A stretch of 64,000 nt of DNA from an uncultured Paracoccaceae bacterium (lineage in GTDB: Bacteria > Pseudomonadota > Alphaproteobacteria > Rhodobacterales > Rhodobacteraceae): the NCBI GenBank assembly GCA_947500055.1, contig CANMQO010000007.1:124001-188000 (forward strand). The letters run 5' to 3'. Below are positions 7,906-16,274 of this stretch, one piece after another (within the stretch, counting starts at the first letter, position 1; each line of letters begins with the position of its first letter). Made by a program: the position numbers and the translations under genes. The notes under the pieces are model-generated. The model saw only the letters and a list, made by a program, of their open reading frames with translations, did not search any database and was not told the origin of the DNA.

Positions 7906-8934
7906 ATGACAGATACCCAAAGCCCACCGACACTTGACGACGTCGCCCGTGTGGCAAGGGTGTCAACGGCGACGGTATCGCGCTGCATCAATGATCCGCA
8001 AATGGTCACGGAACCAACCCGCGAGCGGGTCGATGCGGCGATCAAAGCACTGGGTTACACACCCAATTTTGCCGCCCGGTTCATGGCCGCAAAACGCACC
8101 TTCACGATTGGTGCGATAATTCCAACCATGGAAAACGCGATTTTTGCTCGCGGATTGCAGGCCTTTCAGGAAGGGTTGCATGACCGGGGATATACATTGC
8201 TTGTCTCAAGCTCGGCCTACAAAGCCGAAACCGAGGAAGAGCAGATCAGGACGTTGGTGGCCCGGGGGGCTGACGGGCTTTTGCTGATTGGCCATGACCG
8301 GTCGCAGGCAATCTATGATTATCTGGATCGGCAGCGCGTTCCGGTTCTTGTCGCCTGGACCTATGATGAGACCGCCCGCGCACCGTCAATCGGCTTCGAC
8401 AATCGCGCTGCAATGCGTGCATTGGCCGAAAAGGTGATTGCGATGGGCCATCGGCGCATCGCGATGATTTCAGGCGCGAGCCGGCAGAACGACCGGGCGC
8501 GAATGCGGATTGCCGGTGTCCGGGATGCTATGGCGGCGCATGGTCTTGATCCTGCGTCGTTGATCCCGGTTGAGGTGCCTTATGGCGTAAAAGAAGGTGC
8601 GGCCGCGTTTGTTGATCTGATGGGTGCAGCAGAAAAGCCGAGCATTGTCTTTTGCGGCAACGATGTTCTGGCTGTGGGCGCGCTGCGCGGTGCGCGGCAG
8701 TTGGGCCTGCATGTGCCTGATGACGTGTCCATTACGGGGTTTGATGATCTAGAACTTGCGCAGGTGGTCAGCCCGGAATTGACGACGGTGCATGTCCCGC
8801 ATCGCAAGATGGGCATGATGGCGGCGGAGGAACTTGTGGGCATGATCGAAGAAAAACGCCAGGGCGTGTCGCAAAACCTTGACGCCAATGTTGTCCAGCG
8901 CGCCTCGGTCGGTGTTGTGTCGTCTGACGGTTAG
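7906..8934 (+). CDS. LacI/GalR-family transcriptional regulator of the sulfonate operon
   Basis: From the ATG at 7906 the protein is 342 residues: an N-terminal helix-turn-helix (TLDDVARVARVSTATVSRCIN) with hinge helix (TPNFAARFMAAKRT), then a periplasmic-binding-protein-like effector domain ending in GFDDLELAQVVSPELTTVHVP. Start is uncertain: ATG at 7879 or 7807 is in frame, but LacI proteins usually begin a few residues before TLDDVA. Divergent from the sulfonate operon with the palindrome between them, so it is the probable repressor; the inducer (DHPS or a breakdown product) is inferred. Its stop overlaps the convergent SDR stop by 3 bases. Confidence 0.87.
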   Translation: MTDTQSPPTLDDVARVARVSTATVSRCINDPQMVTEPTRERVDAAIKALGYTPNFAARFMAAKRTFTIGAIIPTMENAIFARGLQAFQEGLHDRGYTLLVSSSAYKAETEEEQIRTLVARGADGLLLIGHDRSQAIYDYLDRQRVPVLVAWTYDETARAPSIGFDNRAAMRALAEKVIAMGHRRIAMISGASRQNDRARMRIAGVRDAMAAHGLDPASLIPVEVPYGVKEGAAAFVDLMGAAEKPSIVFCGNDVLAVGALRGARQLGLHVPDDVSITGFDDLELAQVVSPELTTVHVPHRKMGMMAAEELVGMIEEKRQGVSQNLDANVVQRASVGVVSSDG

Positions 8935-9659
8935 GGCATCCTGAGCGCGCCGTCCAGACGGATGGTTGTGCCGTTCAGATAATCGCATTCCACGATAAAG
9001 CGTGCCAGCGCTGCAAATTCTGACGGATCGCCCAGTCGGGCAGGGTGGATGACATCCTTGGCCAGCCCATCCATGACCTCTTGCCCCAGACTTTCCAGCA
9101 TCGGCGTGCGAAAGATACCCGGGGCGATGGCCATGACCCGGATACCGTTGCGCGCCAGATCGCGTGCCATGGGCAGTGACAAACCCGCGATACCGGCCTT
9201 GGACGCGGCATAGGCGGTTTGTCCTTTCTGCCCGTCAAAGGCTGCGACGGAGGCGGTGTTGATGATCACGCTGCCATCCTTCATGCGCGCCGCAGCCAGC
9301 CGGGCCACGTTGAAGGTGCCGTTCAGATTGATGTTGATTGTCCGGTTGAAGCTGGCCTGGGTATGTGGCCCGTCGCGCCCCAGCGTCTTTTCCGCCGTGG
9401 CGATACCAGCGCAGTTGATTGCTGTGTTCAGCCCGCCCATTGCATCAACTGCGTTATCAAGGCCTTTGGTCACGCTGTCCTCGTCAGTGACATCGACCTG
9501 GGCGAAGAAGGCGCCGATCTGGTCGGCATAGGCGGCCCCTTGCGGGTTCAGGTCGAAGATCGTCACCAATGCGCCTGCGTCGATGAGAGCTTTGGCGGTG
9601 GCGGCGCCAAGGCCAGAGGCGCCGCCGGTAATGATTGCTTTGCTTTGTGTGATATCCAT
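8931..9659 (-). CDS. Short-chain dehydrogenase, type II 3-hydroxyacyl-CoA dehydrogenase-like
   Basis: SDR of 242 residues with TGGASGLG (11-18), NCAG (82-85) and catalytic S137, Y150 and K154 (AYAASK). The layout, with an internal GPHTQASFNRTININLNGTF segment and the end TTIRLDGALRMP, resembles HSD10-type 3-hydroxyacyl-CoA dehydrogenases. It converges on the LacI gene, so it need not belong to the sulfonate pathway. An 11-bp inverted repeat lies just upstream of its start. Substrate unknown. Confidence 0.8.
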   Translation of the reverse strand: MDITQSKAIITGGASGLGAATAKALIDAGALVTIFDLNPQGAAYADQIGAFFAQVDVTDEDSVTKGLDNAVDAMGGLNTAINCAGIATAEKTLGRDGPHTQASFNRTININLNGTFNVARLAAARMKDGSVIINTASVAAFDGQKGQTAYAASKAGIAGLSLPMARDLARNGIRVMAIAPGIFRTPMLESLGQEVMDGLAKDVIHPARLGDPSEFAALARFIVECDYLNGTTIRLDGALRMP

Positions 9660-9670
9660 GACCGCTCCGA

Positions 9671-9712
9671 TCCCATTTGCGCGCAGCCTGCATCAGACCG
9701 ACGCAAATGGGA
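9671..9712. repeat. Inverted repeat between SDR and TbpB-like lipoprotein genes
   Basis: Perfect 11-bp arms (TCCCATTTGCG at 9671-9681 and CGCAAATGGGA at 9702-9712) separated by 20 bp. It starts 8 bp after the lipoprotein stop and ends 12 bp before the SDR start on the same strand. It may be a hairpin terminating the lipoprotein transcript (no U-tract seen) or a dyad operator for the SDR gene. Confidence 0.55.
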
Positions 9713-9719
9713 ACAGCAT

Positions 9720-10712
9720 TTAGTTCTCGCCGCCGCCGATGTCAGTTTCGCCGTTGCCAGCGACAAATCCACCGGAACCGATATAGTCGGTCGTATTGCC
9801 ATCGGCATCTGTTGCTGACAGATCCAGACCGGTGATGCCCGCCAATTCTTCACCATTTGGACCATGGAAGACGCCGCCAATGTCGGAATTGGAGCTACAG
9901 GTCAGCCCGTCGGTGCAAGAGACAAGTTCAAGTTCGGTGCCAAAACCGTTTCCAATGATATCTGCATCCGCAATATTGAAGTCGAATGTATTCCCGGAAT
10001 CGTCGACAGTGATGCTGGTTGTCCCGGAAATCTGTTCCGTGCCGAAATCCGCGACGAGTGCGATATTGCCGTCGAAGGACACTTCCTCGACGAAGGATTC
10101 GCCGTTGTTGATGCTCTCTGTCCCAAATCCGGAGATGTTTCCGGTGTAGGTCACCTGGCCGCTTAGGGCCTGCAGCACTTCGGGATTGGTTTCCAGCCCC
10201 ACAACAAAGACCGCTTCTGTCTGTTCGCCTGCATCGGGATAAGAGAATAGCGACCTGACAGTGGAAAACGCGCCCTCCTGAAAGTTGTCGACGCTGATGT
10301 CTGATCCATCAAGCCGCACGGCTTCGCCGTTGACAAAAGCGACGGTTTCGCCGCCGATTGTTGCGGTTAGCGTGTCAGCGTCAATGTTTTCTATGGCGAT
10401 TGTTTCGGTTGAGATTTCGAGCCGCGCCTCGCCGGTTTCTGCATCGGTGATGTGGCGCACCATACGCACGGTCACTGTCTGGCCGTTCGTATCCGTCAGG
10501 ACAGCACCATCGGTCGCGAAGGCCAGCCCGTTGCCGCCCTGATCGGTGCTTTCTGTGCCGAAATTGAATGCGCTTCGGACGACCTCACCGGTGGCAGCGG
10601 CGGCATTTCCGGCGTTATCGCCGCCACTGTCAGCGCCACCGCCGCCATGGCTGCAGGCGCCAAGACCGATAATCAGACCGCTGAAAAGAATGTTTTTTGA
10701 ATATGTGACCAT
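9720..10712 (-). CDS. TbpB-like surface lipoprotein (transferrin-binding-protein-like beta-barrel)
   Basis: 330-residue lipoprotein from MVTYSKNILFSG; GAGG lies 8 bases before this ATG. The lipobox GLGAC puts the lipid-attached Cys near residue 19, followed by a Gly-rich linker. The C-terminal part, with FHGPNGEELAGITG and IGSGGFVAGNG, matches the handle/barrel domain of TbpB-type lipoproteins. A short motif FGTE occurs four times (starts FGTEST, FGTESI, FGTEQI, FGTELE). A single disulfide is possible in LVSCTDGLTCSS. It follows an outer-membrane barrel gene on the same strand and an iron-binding protein gene, so an iron or haem-related surface role is plausible but not shown. Confidence 0.72.
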   Translation of the reverse strand: MVTYSKNILFSGLIIGLGACSHGGGGADSGGDNAGNAAAATGEVVRSAFNFGTESTDQGGNGLAFATDGAVLTDTNGQTVTVRMVRHITDAETGEARLEISTETIAIENIDADTLTATIGGETVAFVNGEAVRLDGSDISVDNFQEGAFSTVRSLFSYPDAGEQTEAVFVVGLETNPEVLQALSGQVTYTGNISGFGTESINNGESFVEEVSFDGNIALVADFGTEQISGTTSITVDDSGNTFDFNIADADIIGNGFGTELELVSCTDGLTCSSNSDIGGVFHGPNGEELAGITGLDLSATDADGNTTDYIGSGGFVAGNGETDIGGGEN

Positions 10713-10837
10713 TTCTATTTCCTCTGTTGTGACGGCCATCGTGCCTTCATGGCCGGGCCGTTCAGAGGAAGTACGCACCGCGAACGCGATCTATTCCCGG
10801 TATATCGGAATTTTTGAAAAGGTCGCTTTTGGGGGTG

Positions 10838-10869
10838 GTGTCAGGCCGCAGGGTCGCGCAGCCTGACAC
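10838..10869. repeat. Inverted repeat after the barrel-protein gene
   Basis: Nine-base arms GTGTCAGGC (10838-10846) and GCCTGACAC (10861-10869) with a 14-base spacer lie 7 bp past the stop of the barrel-protein gene. Probable mRNA-end hairpin; no U-tract follows on the minus strand. Confidence 0.5.
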
Positions 10870-10876
10870 GGCTGTG

Positions 10877-11965
10877 TCAAAACCAGAGCGTAACGCCCAG
10901 ATCGGCGCCATAGGCTTCGAAATTGTCGTCACCGAGCCCGTCGCCGAAGATCATACCGGATACCGACCAGGCGTCGTTCCGGAACAGCTCGATCCCGACA
11001 TCGACACGACCGCGCAGATCATCGGGCACTTCTTCGCCAGCGGATTCGCCAAAGCCGATGATACCGCTGGCCCCAAGGATGATGTTCCCGTCGGAACTGC
11101 CCATGGTGATCGGGATCAACCATGTTCCGCCCAGATCGGCCTGTCCGTAGCGGATGGTCTTTTCTTCGACCGGAACCGCGTTCAGCGTATAGGCGTCCAT
11201 CTTGTCTTCGAACCAGCCGACAGAGGCATGCGGCACCAGCAGGTGCCCGTTGTCGAGTTGGGTTTGGCTGGATACCTGCGCCGCAGCAAGCCAGCGTGTG
11301 CTATCGACCCCATCGACCCTATCGCCGCTGCCACTGACATCAGTTGACGAGCGCCCGCCCAGCAGCCGGGCGTCGAAGGCCAGGTCACCACTGATATAGA
11401 TCGCGTAAACCCCGGCCATCACGCCGGTGGCGTCGAAGCTGGTGTCGCTTGGGCCATCCTGATAGGCAAAGTCGCTTTGCAGCATGACCCCGAAAATGCT
11501 GTTATCTGTAAAAAACAGATCACCACCAACCGTGGCAATGCCCTGGTTCAACTCTGCCCCGTCAAGTTCAGATTTCCGGGCGGAGAGGGACACCCAGAGC
11601 GGTCCGGAGAAACCTTCGGTTTCAGCAATACCGCCCGCCTGGCTGGCGTAGATGCCATAATTCTGGGCGCTGCGGCGGGTTTGCAAGTCCGGCTGGTTGC
11701 TGAGGATGGCCGCAGCCCGTCCGCCGACAAAACAATTATTGGCACCCTCTGCGGATTCTCCCGCATTGGTGACAATCGGTGGGTCCATCGGGCCCTCTGG
11801 TTCAACAGGATCATCAGGGTCGTCAGGATCTTGCGGATCGGTCGGTTCGGTCGGCGCCATGATCGGTGTGATGTTCTCGCAGGCGTCTTGCGCCAGCGTT
11901 GCCGAGGGCGTCCAGACCCCCAGAATGAGCGAGGTTGTAAGTATAGATTTAAGAAATGTTGACAT
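10877..11965 (-). CDS. Outer-membrane beta-barrel protein (autotransporter-like translocator domain)
   Basis: 362 residues from MSTFLKSILTTSLILG; GGGGGA lies just before this ATG, so the longer frame to 12004 is not preferred. A Sec signal (to TLAQ, about residue 25) is followed by a low-complexity acidic stretch rich in P, D and E (PTEPTDPQDPDDPDDP), then about 280 residues of alternating beta strands ending in Phe (LGVTLWF), as recognised by the BAM machinery. The barrel begins near SGPLWVSLSARKSELDG, typical of autotransporter domains, but the passenger is too short to be a normal autotransporter. It stands between an iron-binding protein gene and a TbpB-like lipoprotein gene, all on one strand. 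Confidence 0.72.
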   Translation of the reverse strand: MSTFLKSILTTSLILGVWTPSATLAQDACENITPIMAPTEPTDPQDPDDPDDPVEPEGPMDPPIVTNAGESAEGANNCFVGGRAAAILSNQPDLQTRRSAQNYGIYASQAGGIAETEGFSGPLWVSLSARKSELDGAELNQGIATVGGDLFFTDNSIFGVMLQSDFAYQDGPSDTSFDATGVMAGVYAIYISGDLAFDARLLGGRSSTDVSGSGDRVDGVDSTRWLAAAQVSSQTQLDNGHLLVPHASVGWFEDKMDAYTLNAVPVEEKTIRYGQADLGGTWLIPITMGSSDGNIILGASGIIGFGESAGEEVPDDLRGRVDVGIELFRNDAWSVSGMIFGDGLGDDNFEAYGADLGVTLWF

Positions 11966-12036
11966 GATTTCCCCCATAATTGTGGTAGGGGGATTGTTTC
12001 GCAAAATCCGACAAAGATCAAATTTTGCTTTTTGAT

Positions 12037-12067
12037 GCGCGGCAGTAGAGACAATCCACTGCCGCGC
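12037..12067 (-). terminator. Hairpin downstream of the iron-binding protein gene
   Basis: Perfect 10-bp stem (GCGCGGCAGT / ACTGCCGCGC) with an 11-base loop, 9 bp beyond the stop of the iron-binding protein gene. No strong U-run follows on the minus strand, so efficiency as a terminator is uncertain. Confidence 0.6.
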
Positions 12068-12075
12068 GGGGTTTC

Positions 12076-13080
12076 TTATCCGTCGAAATTGACTTCTTCC
12101 ATGATCCGAAGCGCGGCTGGCCGGTTGCCCGCCAACTCGCTGAGTCCGGTGTCATCTGCGGTGAAGCTGCCCCATTCCGCGACAAGATCGGATACTGCCG
12201 CACCTTCGAGCACGGGGTATTCATAGTTCAGTTCAGCATAGATGCTTTGCGCTGCGGGCGAGACGAGGAACTCCATCAGTTGCAGCGCTTCGTCGCGATT
12301 GGGTGCGGCTTTTGTCATCGCCACGCCTGAGACGTTCACATGTGTGCCGCCGTCCGCGAAGGTCGGAAAGACGATCCGCACGGAATTGGCCCATTCGGTC
12401 TGTTCTTCATCCTGCAGCATTTTACCCATGTAGTAGGTGTTGCCGAGGCTGATATCGCATTCGCCCGCCCAGATCGCCTTGACCTGCGCGCGGTCGTTGC
12501 CTTCGGGTTTGCGTGCAAGATTGCTGTGCACACCTGCCGCCCATTCCTTGGCCGCATCTTCGCCTACATGACTGATCACGGCGGACATCAGGGCGAGGTT
12601 GTAGTTATGCAGCCCGGAGCGGGTGCAGATCCGACCTTCCCATTTGTCGGATGCGAGGTCTTCGTAGGTCGTTACCTCACCTTCGGCGACCCGGTCCCTT
12701 GACGCATAGATAATCCGCGCGCGTGTGGTCAGCCCGAACCAGAGGTTTTCATCACTGCGCAGGGCGGCGGGGATGGCATTTGTCAGCGTTTCGCTTTCCA
12801 CAGGCTGGATTACATCTGCATCCACAATCTGTTTGAGGTTGGCGATATCAACCGTCATCACAAGATCAGCAGGCGACCGTTCGCCTTCGGCTCGCAACCG
12901 TTCGACCAGACCATCATCGACAAAGGCGAGGTTCACGGCAATGCCGGTTTCGGCTGTGAATGCGTCCATGACCGGCTGGATCAGCTCGGGCTGGCGAGTG
13001 GTGTAGATGTTGACATCTGCGAGGGCAGGGGCGGCGATGGCGACGCAAGTAGTGGCCAGAAGAGTGGTGCGCAAATTCAT
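12076..13080 (-). CDS. Ferric iron ABC transporter, periplasmic binding protein (FbpA/FutA-like)
   Basis: 334 residues with a Sec signal peptide (cleavage near APALADVN, residue 21) and the class of ferric-binding proteins: NIYTTRQPELIQPVMDAF at the N-terminus, and a Tyr-pair segment GNTYYMGKM (about residues 215-225) that in FbpA/FutA supplies iron-ligand tyrosines. No permease or ATPase gene is next to it in this window, so it is solitary or works with subunits encoded elsewhere. A candidate iron-responsive box lies in its upstream gap. Name is by family, not by a proven partner. Confidence 0.82.
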   Translation of the reverse strand: MNLRTTLLATTCVAIAAPALADVNIYTTRQPELIQPVMDAFTAETGIAVNLAFVDDGLVERLRAEGERSPADLVMTVDIANLKQIVDADVIQPVESETLTNAIPAALRSDENLWFGLTTRARIIYASRDRVAEGEVTTYEDLASDKWEGRICTRSGLHNYNLALMSAVISHVGEDAAKEWAAGVHSNLARKPEGNDRAQVKAIWAGECDISLGNTYYMGKMLQDEEQTEWANSVRIVFPTFADGGTHVNVSGVAMTKAAPNRDEALQLMEFLVSPAAQSIYAELNYEYPVLEGAAVSDLVAEWGSFTADDTGLSELAGNRPAALRIMEEVNFDG

Positions 13081-13115
13081 GGGTTAGCTCCGTTTTTGAA
13101 TTGCGCTTTGTAAAC

Positions 13116-13157
13116 CTGACTAAATTGGTAGGGTCAATACCTGAATTTTTTAGTCAG
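13116..13157. promoter_or_regulatory. Candidate iron-responsive (RirA-type) box within a dyad, upstream of the iron-binding protein gene
   Basis: The gap between mazG and the iron-binding protein gene holds TGA-N9-TCA (13142-13156), the spacing of the alphaproteobacterial Iron-Rhodo box. It lies in a dyad: CTGACTAAA (13116-13124) and TTTAGTCAG (13149-13157). A short TGA-N9-TCA match can arise by chance; the downstream gene makes it more credible. Confidence 0.45.
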
Positions 13158-13160
13158 AGA

Positions 13161-13982
13161 TTATTTGCCCGCTTTTTCGCCCGCCTTGACGGCGTCCCAA
13201 AGCCGATCCATTTCGGCAAGATTGCTTTCAGCAGGTGTTTTGCCGGTGGTTGCCAATGCGTCCTCTACTGCGTTGAACCGTCTGGTGAATTTTGCGTTTG
13301 TGCTGCGCAGGGCGGCCTCTGGGTCGATGTTCAGGTGACGTGCAAGATTGGCCACGACAAACAGCAAGTCGCCAAATTCTTCCTCGACCTCGGTTTTTGT
13401 CATGGTGTCGCGCGCTTCGACCAGTTCGCCCGCTTCTTCGACGATCTTGTCGATCACATTGCTGGTGTCGGGCCAGTCGAACCCGACCCGTGCGGCCCGT
13501 TTTTGCAATTTGACGGCCCTTGTTAGGGCAGGAAGCCCGGCAGCCACTCCTTCCAGCGTCCTTGTCTGTGCCTTGCCCGCCCGTTCGGCAGCTTTGATCT
13601 TTTCCCAGTCGGCGGTCTGCTGCTCGGCGGACTTATCGCGCGATTCGTCACCAAACACATGCGGGTGACGGGCCACCATCTTGTCGGCGATGGCCTTGAC
13701 CACGCTGTCGAAGGTGAAGTGCCCGGCCTCTGATCCCATCTGGGTGTGATAGACCGTTTGCAGCAAGAGATCGCCCAACTCCCCTTCCAATTCGCCCCAG
13801 TCGCTGCGGGCGATGGCGTCGGCGACCTCGTAAGCCTCCTCGATCGTATAGGGCGCGATTGAATTGAAATCCTGCTCGATATCCCACGGGCAGCCGGTTT
13901 CAGGGTCACGCAGCCGCCGCATGATTTCCAGCAGGCGCGGCATGCCGCCATTGGGGTCGTGGATCAGGGGATCGTTTGTCAT
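13161..13982 (-). CDS. mazG: Nucleoside triphosphate pyrophosphohydrolase MazG
   Basis: 273-residue full-length MazG with two MazG domains. The first has CPWDIEQDFNSIAPYTIEEAYEVADAI and GELEGELGDLLLQTVYH; the second has EEAGELVEARDT and EEEFGDLLFVVANLARHL, i.e. the paired E-x-x-E / E-x-x-D metal-binding signature. It hydrolyses NTPs and dNTPs to monophosphates, cleaning abnormal nucleotides. Usual length for the E. coli-type enzyme. Its promoter region is shared with the divergent amidohydrolase gene. Confidence 0.95.
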   Translation of the reverse strand: MTNDPLIHDPNGGMPRLLEIMRRLRDPETGCPWDIEQDFNSIAPYTIEEAYEVADAIARSDWGELEGELGDLLLQTVYHTQMGSEAGHFTFDSVVKAIADKMVARHPHVFGDESRDKSAEQQTADWEKIKAAERAGKAQTRTLEGVAAGLPALTRAVKLQKRAARVGFDWPDTSNVIDKIVEEAGELVEARDTMTKTEVEEEFGDLLFVVANLARHLNIDPEAALRSTNAKFTRRFNAVEDALATTGKTPAESNLAEMDRLWDAVKAGEKAGK

Positions 13983-14132
13983 GGGGCCTCGCTTTGGTTG
14001 GGCGCACGCTAGCGAAACGGACGAACCGCGCCAAGGGTGGGGATTGTGCCTGTCGGGGCTGTCTGCCCCATTGCGTAATTTCGCGTGTTGCGGTCAAGTG
14101 GCGATGTTGCCATTTGCCCAAGGAGTCCCCCG

Positions 14133-15290
14133 ATGCCCGTCATCAACCGTATTGCAGATTTTGCCGAAGAGATGACAGCCTGGCGTCGCCATCTGCATGC
14201 CCATCCCGAGTTGCAATTTGAATGTCATCAGACCGCCGCTTTTGTGGCTGAACAATTGCGCGGCTTTGGCGTTGATGAAATCCACGAGGGGATCGCGACC
14301 ACGGGTGTCATCGCCATCATTGAGGGCAGGGGGGCTGGCCCGACTATTGGTTTGCGCGCCGATATGGATGCACTGCCGATTGTGGAACAAACGGGTGCCC
14401 CACATGCGTCGACCATTCCGGGCCGGATGCATGCTTGCGGGCATGATGGTCATACGACGATGTTGCTCGGGGCGGCCAAATACCTGGCCGAGACCCGCAA
14501 TTTTGCGGGCCGCGTTGCATTGATTTTTCAGCCCGCCGAAGAAGGTGGCGGTGGGGCCGAGGTGATGGTGAAGGAAGGTGTGCTGGACCGGTTCGAGATT
14601 GCCGAGGTTTACGCGCTGCATAACGCGCCTGGCGTACCGGTGGGATCGTTTTACACCACCCCCGGCCCGATCATGGCGGCGGTGGATACATTTCATATTG
14701 ATATCACGGGCCGTGGTGGCCATGGCGCGATGCCGCATGAAACCGCAGATCCGATTGTCGCCGCCGTCGGCATGGTCAATGCGATCCAGACCATCGTGAG
14801 CCGTAACCACTATGCGCAGGATGATCTGGTTGTCTCCGTGACCCAGATCCATACCGGCACGGCTGACAATATCGTCCCGGACACCGCATATGTGAATGGC
14901 ACGGTCCGCACGTTCAAGCGCGAGGTGCAGGGCATGGTGATGGCCCGCTTGGAACAGATCGTGGAGGGCCATGCGGCTGCTTATGGTGTGGAGGCGGAAC
15001 TGCGTTACGAAGTAGGCTATCCTGCGACGATCAATGATCCTGATCGCACGGCCTTTGCCGCTGATGTGGCACGCGAGATTTCCGCCGATGTGACCGACGA
15101 TGCAGGGCGCGAGATGGGCGCCGAAGATTTCGCTTATATGCTGGAAAAACGTCCCGGGTCTTATCTGTTTGTGGGCAATGGCAACACCGCAGGTTTGCAT
15201 CACCCCGGTTTCGACTTTGATGATGAGGCGGCCCCAGCGGGCGCGTCTTTCTTTGCCCGTTTGGTTGAACGGGCTTTGCCATTAAACTGA
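14133..15290 (+). CDS. M20-family amidohydrolase (hippurate hydrolase-like)
   Basis: 385-residue metal-dependent amidohydrolase from MPVINRIADF; AAGGAG lies 8 bases upstream, so the 16-residue extension is rejected. Metal-site features: LRADMDALP (75-82), HACGHDGH with C102 and H104, QPAEEGG with the E136-E137 pair, and RGGHGAMPH in the lid domain. This is the HipO/ILR1/AbgB branch that cleaves N-acyl amino acids. It is followed at 15 bp by two ureohydrolase genes on the same strand, suggesting processing of an N-acylated guanidino compound; that substrate is inferred. Confidence 0.85.
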   Translation: MPVINRIADFAEEMTAWRRHLHAHPELQFECHQTAAFVAEQLRGFGVDEIHEGIATTGVIAIIEGRGAGPTIGLRADMDALPIVEQTGAPHASTIPGRMHACGHDGHTTMLLGAAKYLAETRNFAGRVALIFQPAEEGGGGAEVMVKEGVLDRFEIAEVYALHNAPGVPVGSFYTTPGPIMAAVDTFHIDITGRGGHGAMPHETADPIVAAVGMVNAIQTIVSRNHYAQDDLVVSVTQIHTGTADNIVPDTAYVNGTVRTFKREVQGMVMARLEQIVEGHAAAYGVEAELRYEVGYPATINDPDRTAFAADVAREISADVTDDAGREMGAEDFAYMLEKRPGSYLFVGNGNTAGLHHPGFDFDDEAAPAGASFFARLVERALPLN

Positions 15291-15305
15291 ACAGAGGGGA
15301 TCGGC

Positions 15306-16274
15306 ATGACTTTGGACAAGGCGCGCGAGGTTGTTGATACCGCGTTCACCAGGCAGGATCGGCGTGGCCTATCCTATGAGAACGCCTTTGGCGGGGCGAC
15401 ATCGTTTATGCGCCGGATCTATACCAAGGATCTGGCGGGGTTTGACCTGGCGGTCACGGGCGTACCGTTTGATCAGGCGGTGACCCATAGGCCCGGCACC
15501 CGGTTTGGACCCCGTGCGATCCGCGAAGCGTCAACATTGCAGACCTTTGACCCGCCTTATGGCTGGGATGGGTTTGATCCGCTGGGCGAATTTGCCATCG
15601 CCGATTATGGCGATATGCCGTTTGACTATGCCAATGTGGCTGCCGTGCCGGGGTTGTTGCAGGCGCATATTGCGGGGGTCCTGGCGCAGGGTTGCGGGAC
15701 AATCACCCTTGGCGGAGATCATTTTATCACCTTGCCCATCTTGCGCGCTTATGCGGAGAAATACGGGCCGCTTTCTGTTGTGCAGTTCGATGCCCATTCG
15801 GACCTGTGGCCGGATCAGGATATGGACCGCATCGATCACGGCACGATGATGTACAAGGCCGTCAAGTTGGGCATCGTCGATGTCACCCGGTCGATCCAGA
15901 TCGGTATTCGTACTGAATGTGAGGATTATCTGGGCATGCCTTACATTGACGCCCGGACCTGCCATGAAAAAGGGGCTGTTTGGGTGGCCGAACAGATCAA
16001 GGACCGGGTTGGCGCGCACCCGACTTACGTGACTTTTGATATTGATGCGCTGGACCCGGCCTTTGCCCCCGGGACCGGCACGCCTGTTTGGGGTGGTCTG
16101 GCAAGCTGGCAGGCCGCCGCAATGCTGCGTGATCTGGCGGGAATCAATATGGTTGGCGGAGATGTGGTGGAGGTATCGCCGCCCTATGACACGACCGGTG
16201 CAACGGCGATTGCCGGTGCGCATGTGGCGATGGAACTTTGTTGTCTCGCGCTGTGGAACAAAAGGGGCAAGTGA
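15306..16274 (+). CDS. speB: Agmatinase-like ureohydrolase (arginase family)
   Basis: 322 residues. The binuclear manganese site is complete: GGDH (LGGDHFITLP), DAHSD (FDAHSDLW) and the DID motif with DIDALDPAFAPGTGTP. The segment IDHGTMMYKAVKLG resembles the substrate loop of agmatinases, so hydrolysis of agmatine to putrescine and urea is most likely. The next gene is a paralogue that overlaps its stop by one base (TGATG). Other guanidino substrates cannot be excluded. Confidence 0.8.
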   Translation: MTLDKAREVVDTAFTRQDRRGLSYENAFGGATSFMRRIYTKDLAGFDLAVTGVPFDQAVTHRPGTRFGPRAIREASTLQTFDPPYGWDGFDPLGEFAIADYGDMPFDYANVAAVPGLLQAHIAGVLAQGCGTITLGGDHFITLPILRAYAEKYGPLSVVQFDAHSDLWPDQDMDRIDHGTMMYKAVKLGIVDVTRSIQIGIRTECEDYLGMPYIDARTCHEKGAVWVAEQIKDRVGAHPTYVTFDIDALDPAFAPGTGTPVWGGLASWQAAAMLRDLAGINMVGGDVVEVSPPYDTTGATAIAGAHVAMELCCLALWNKRGK

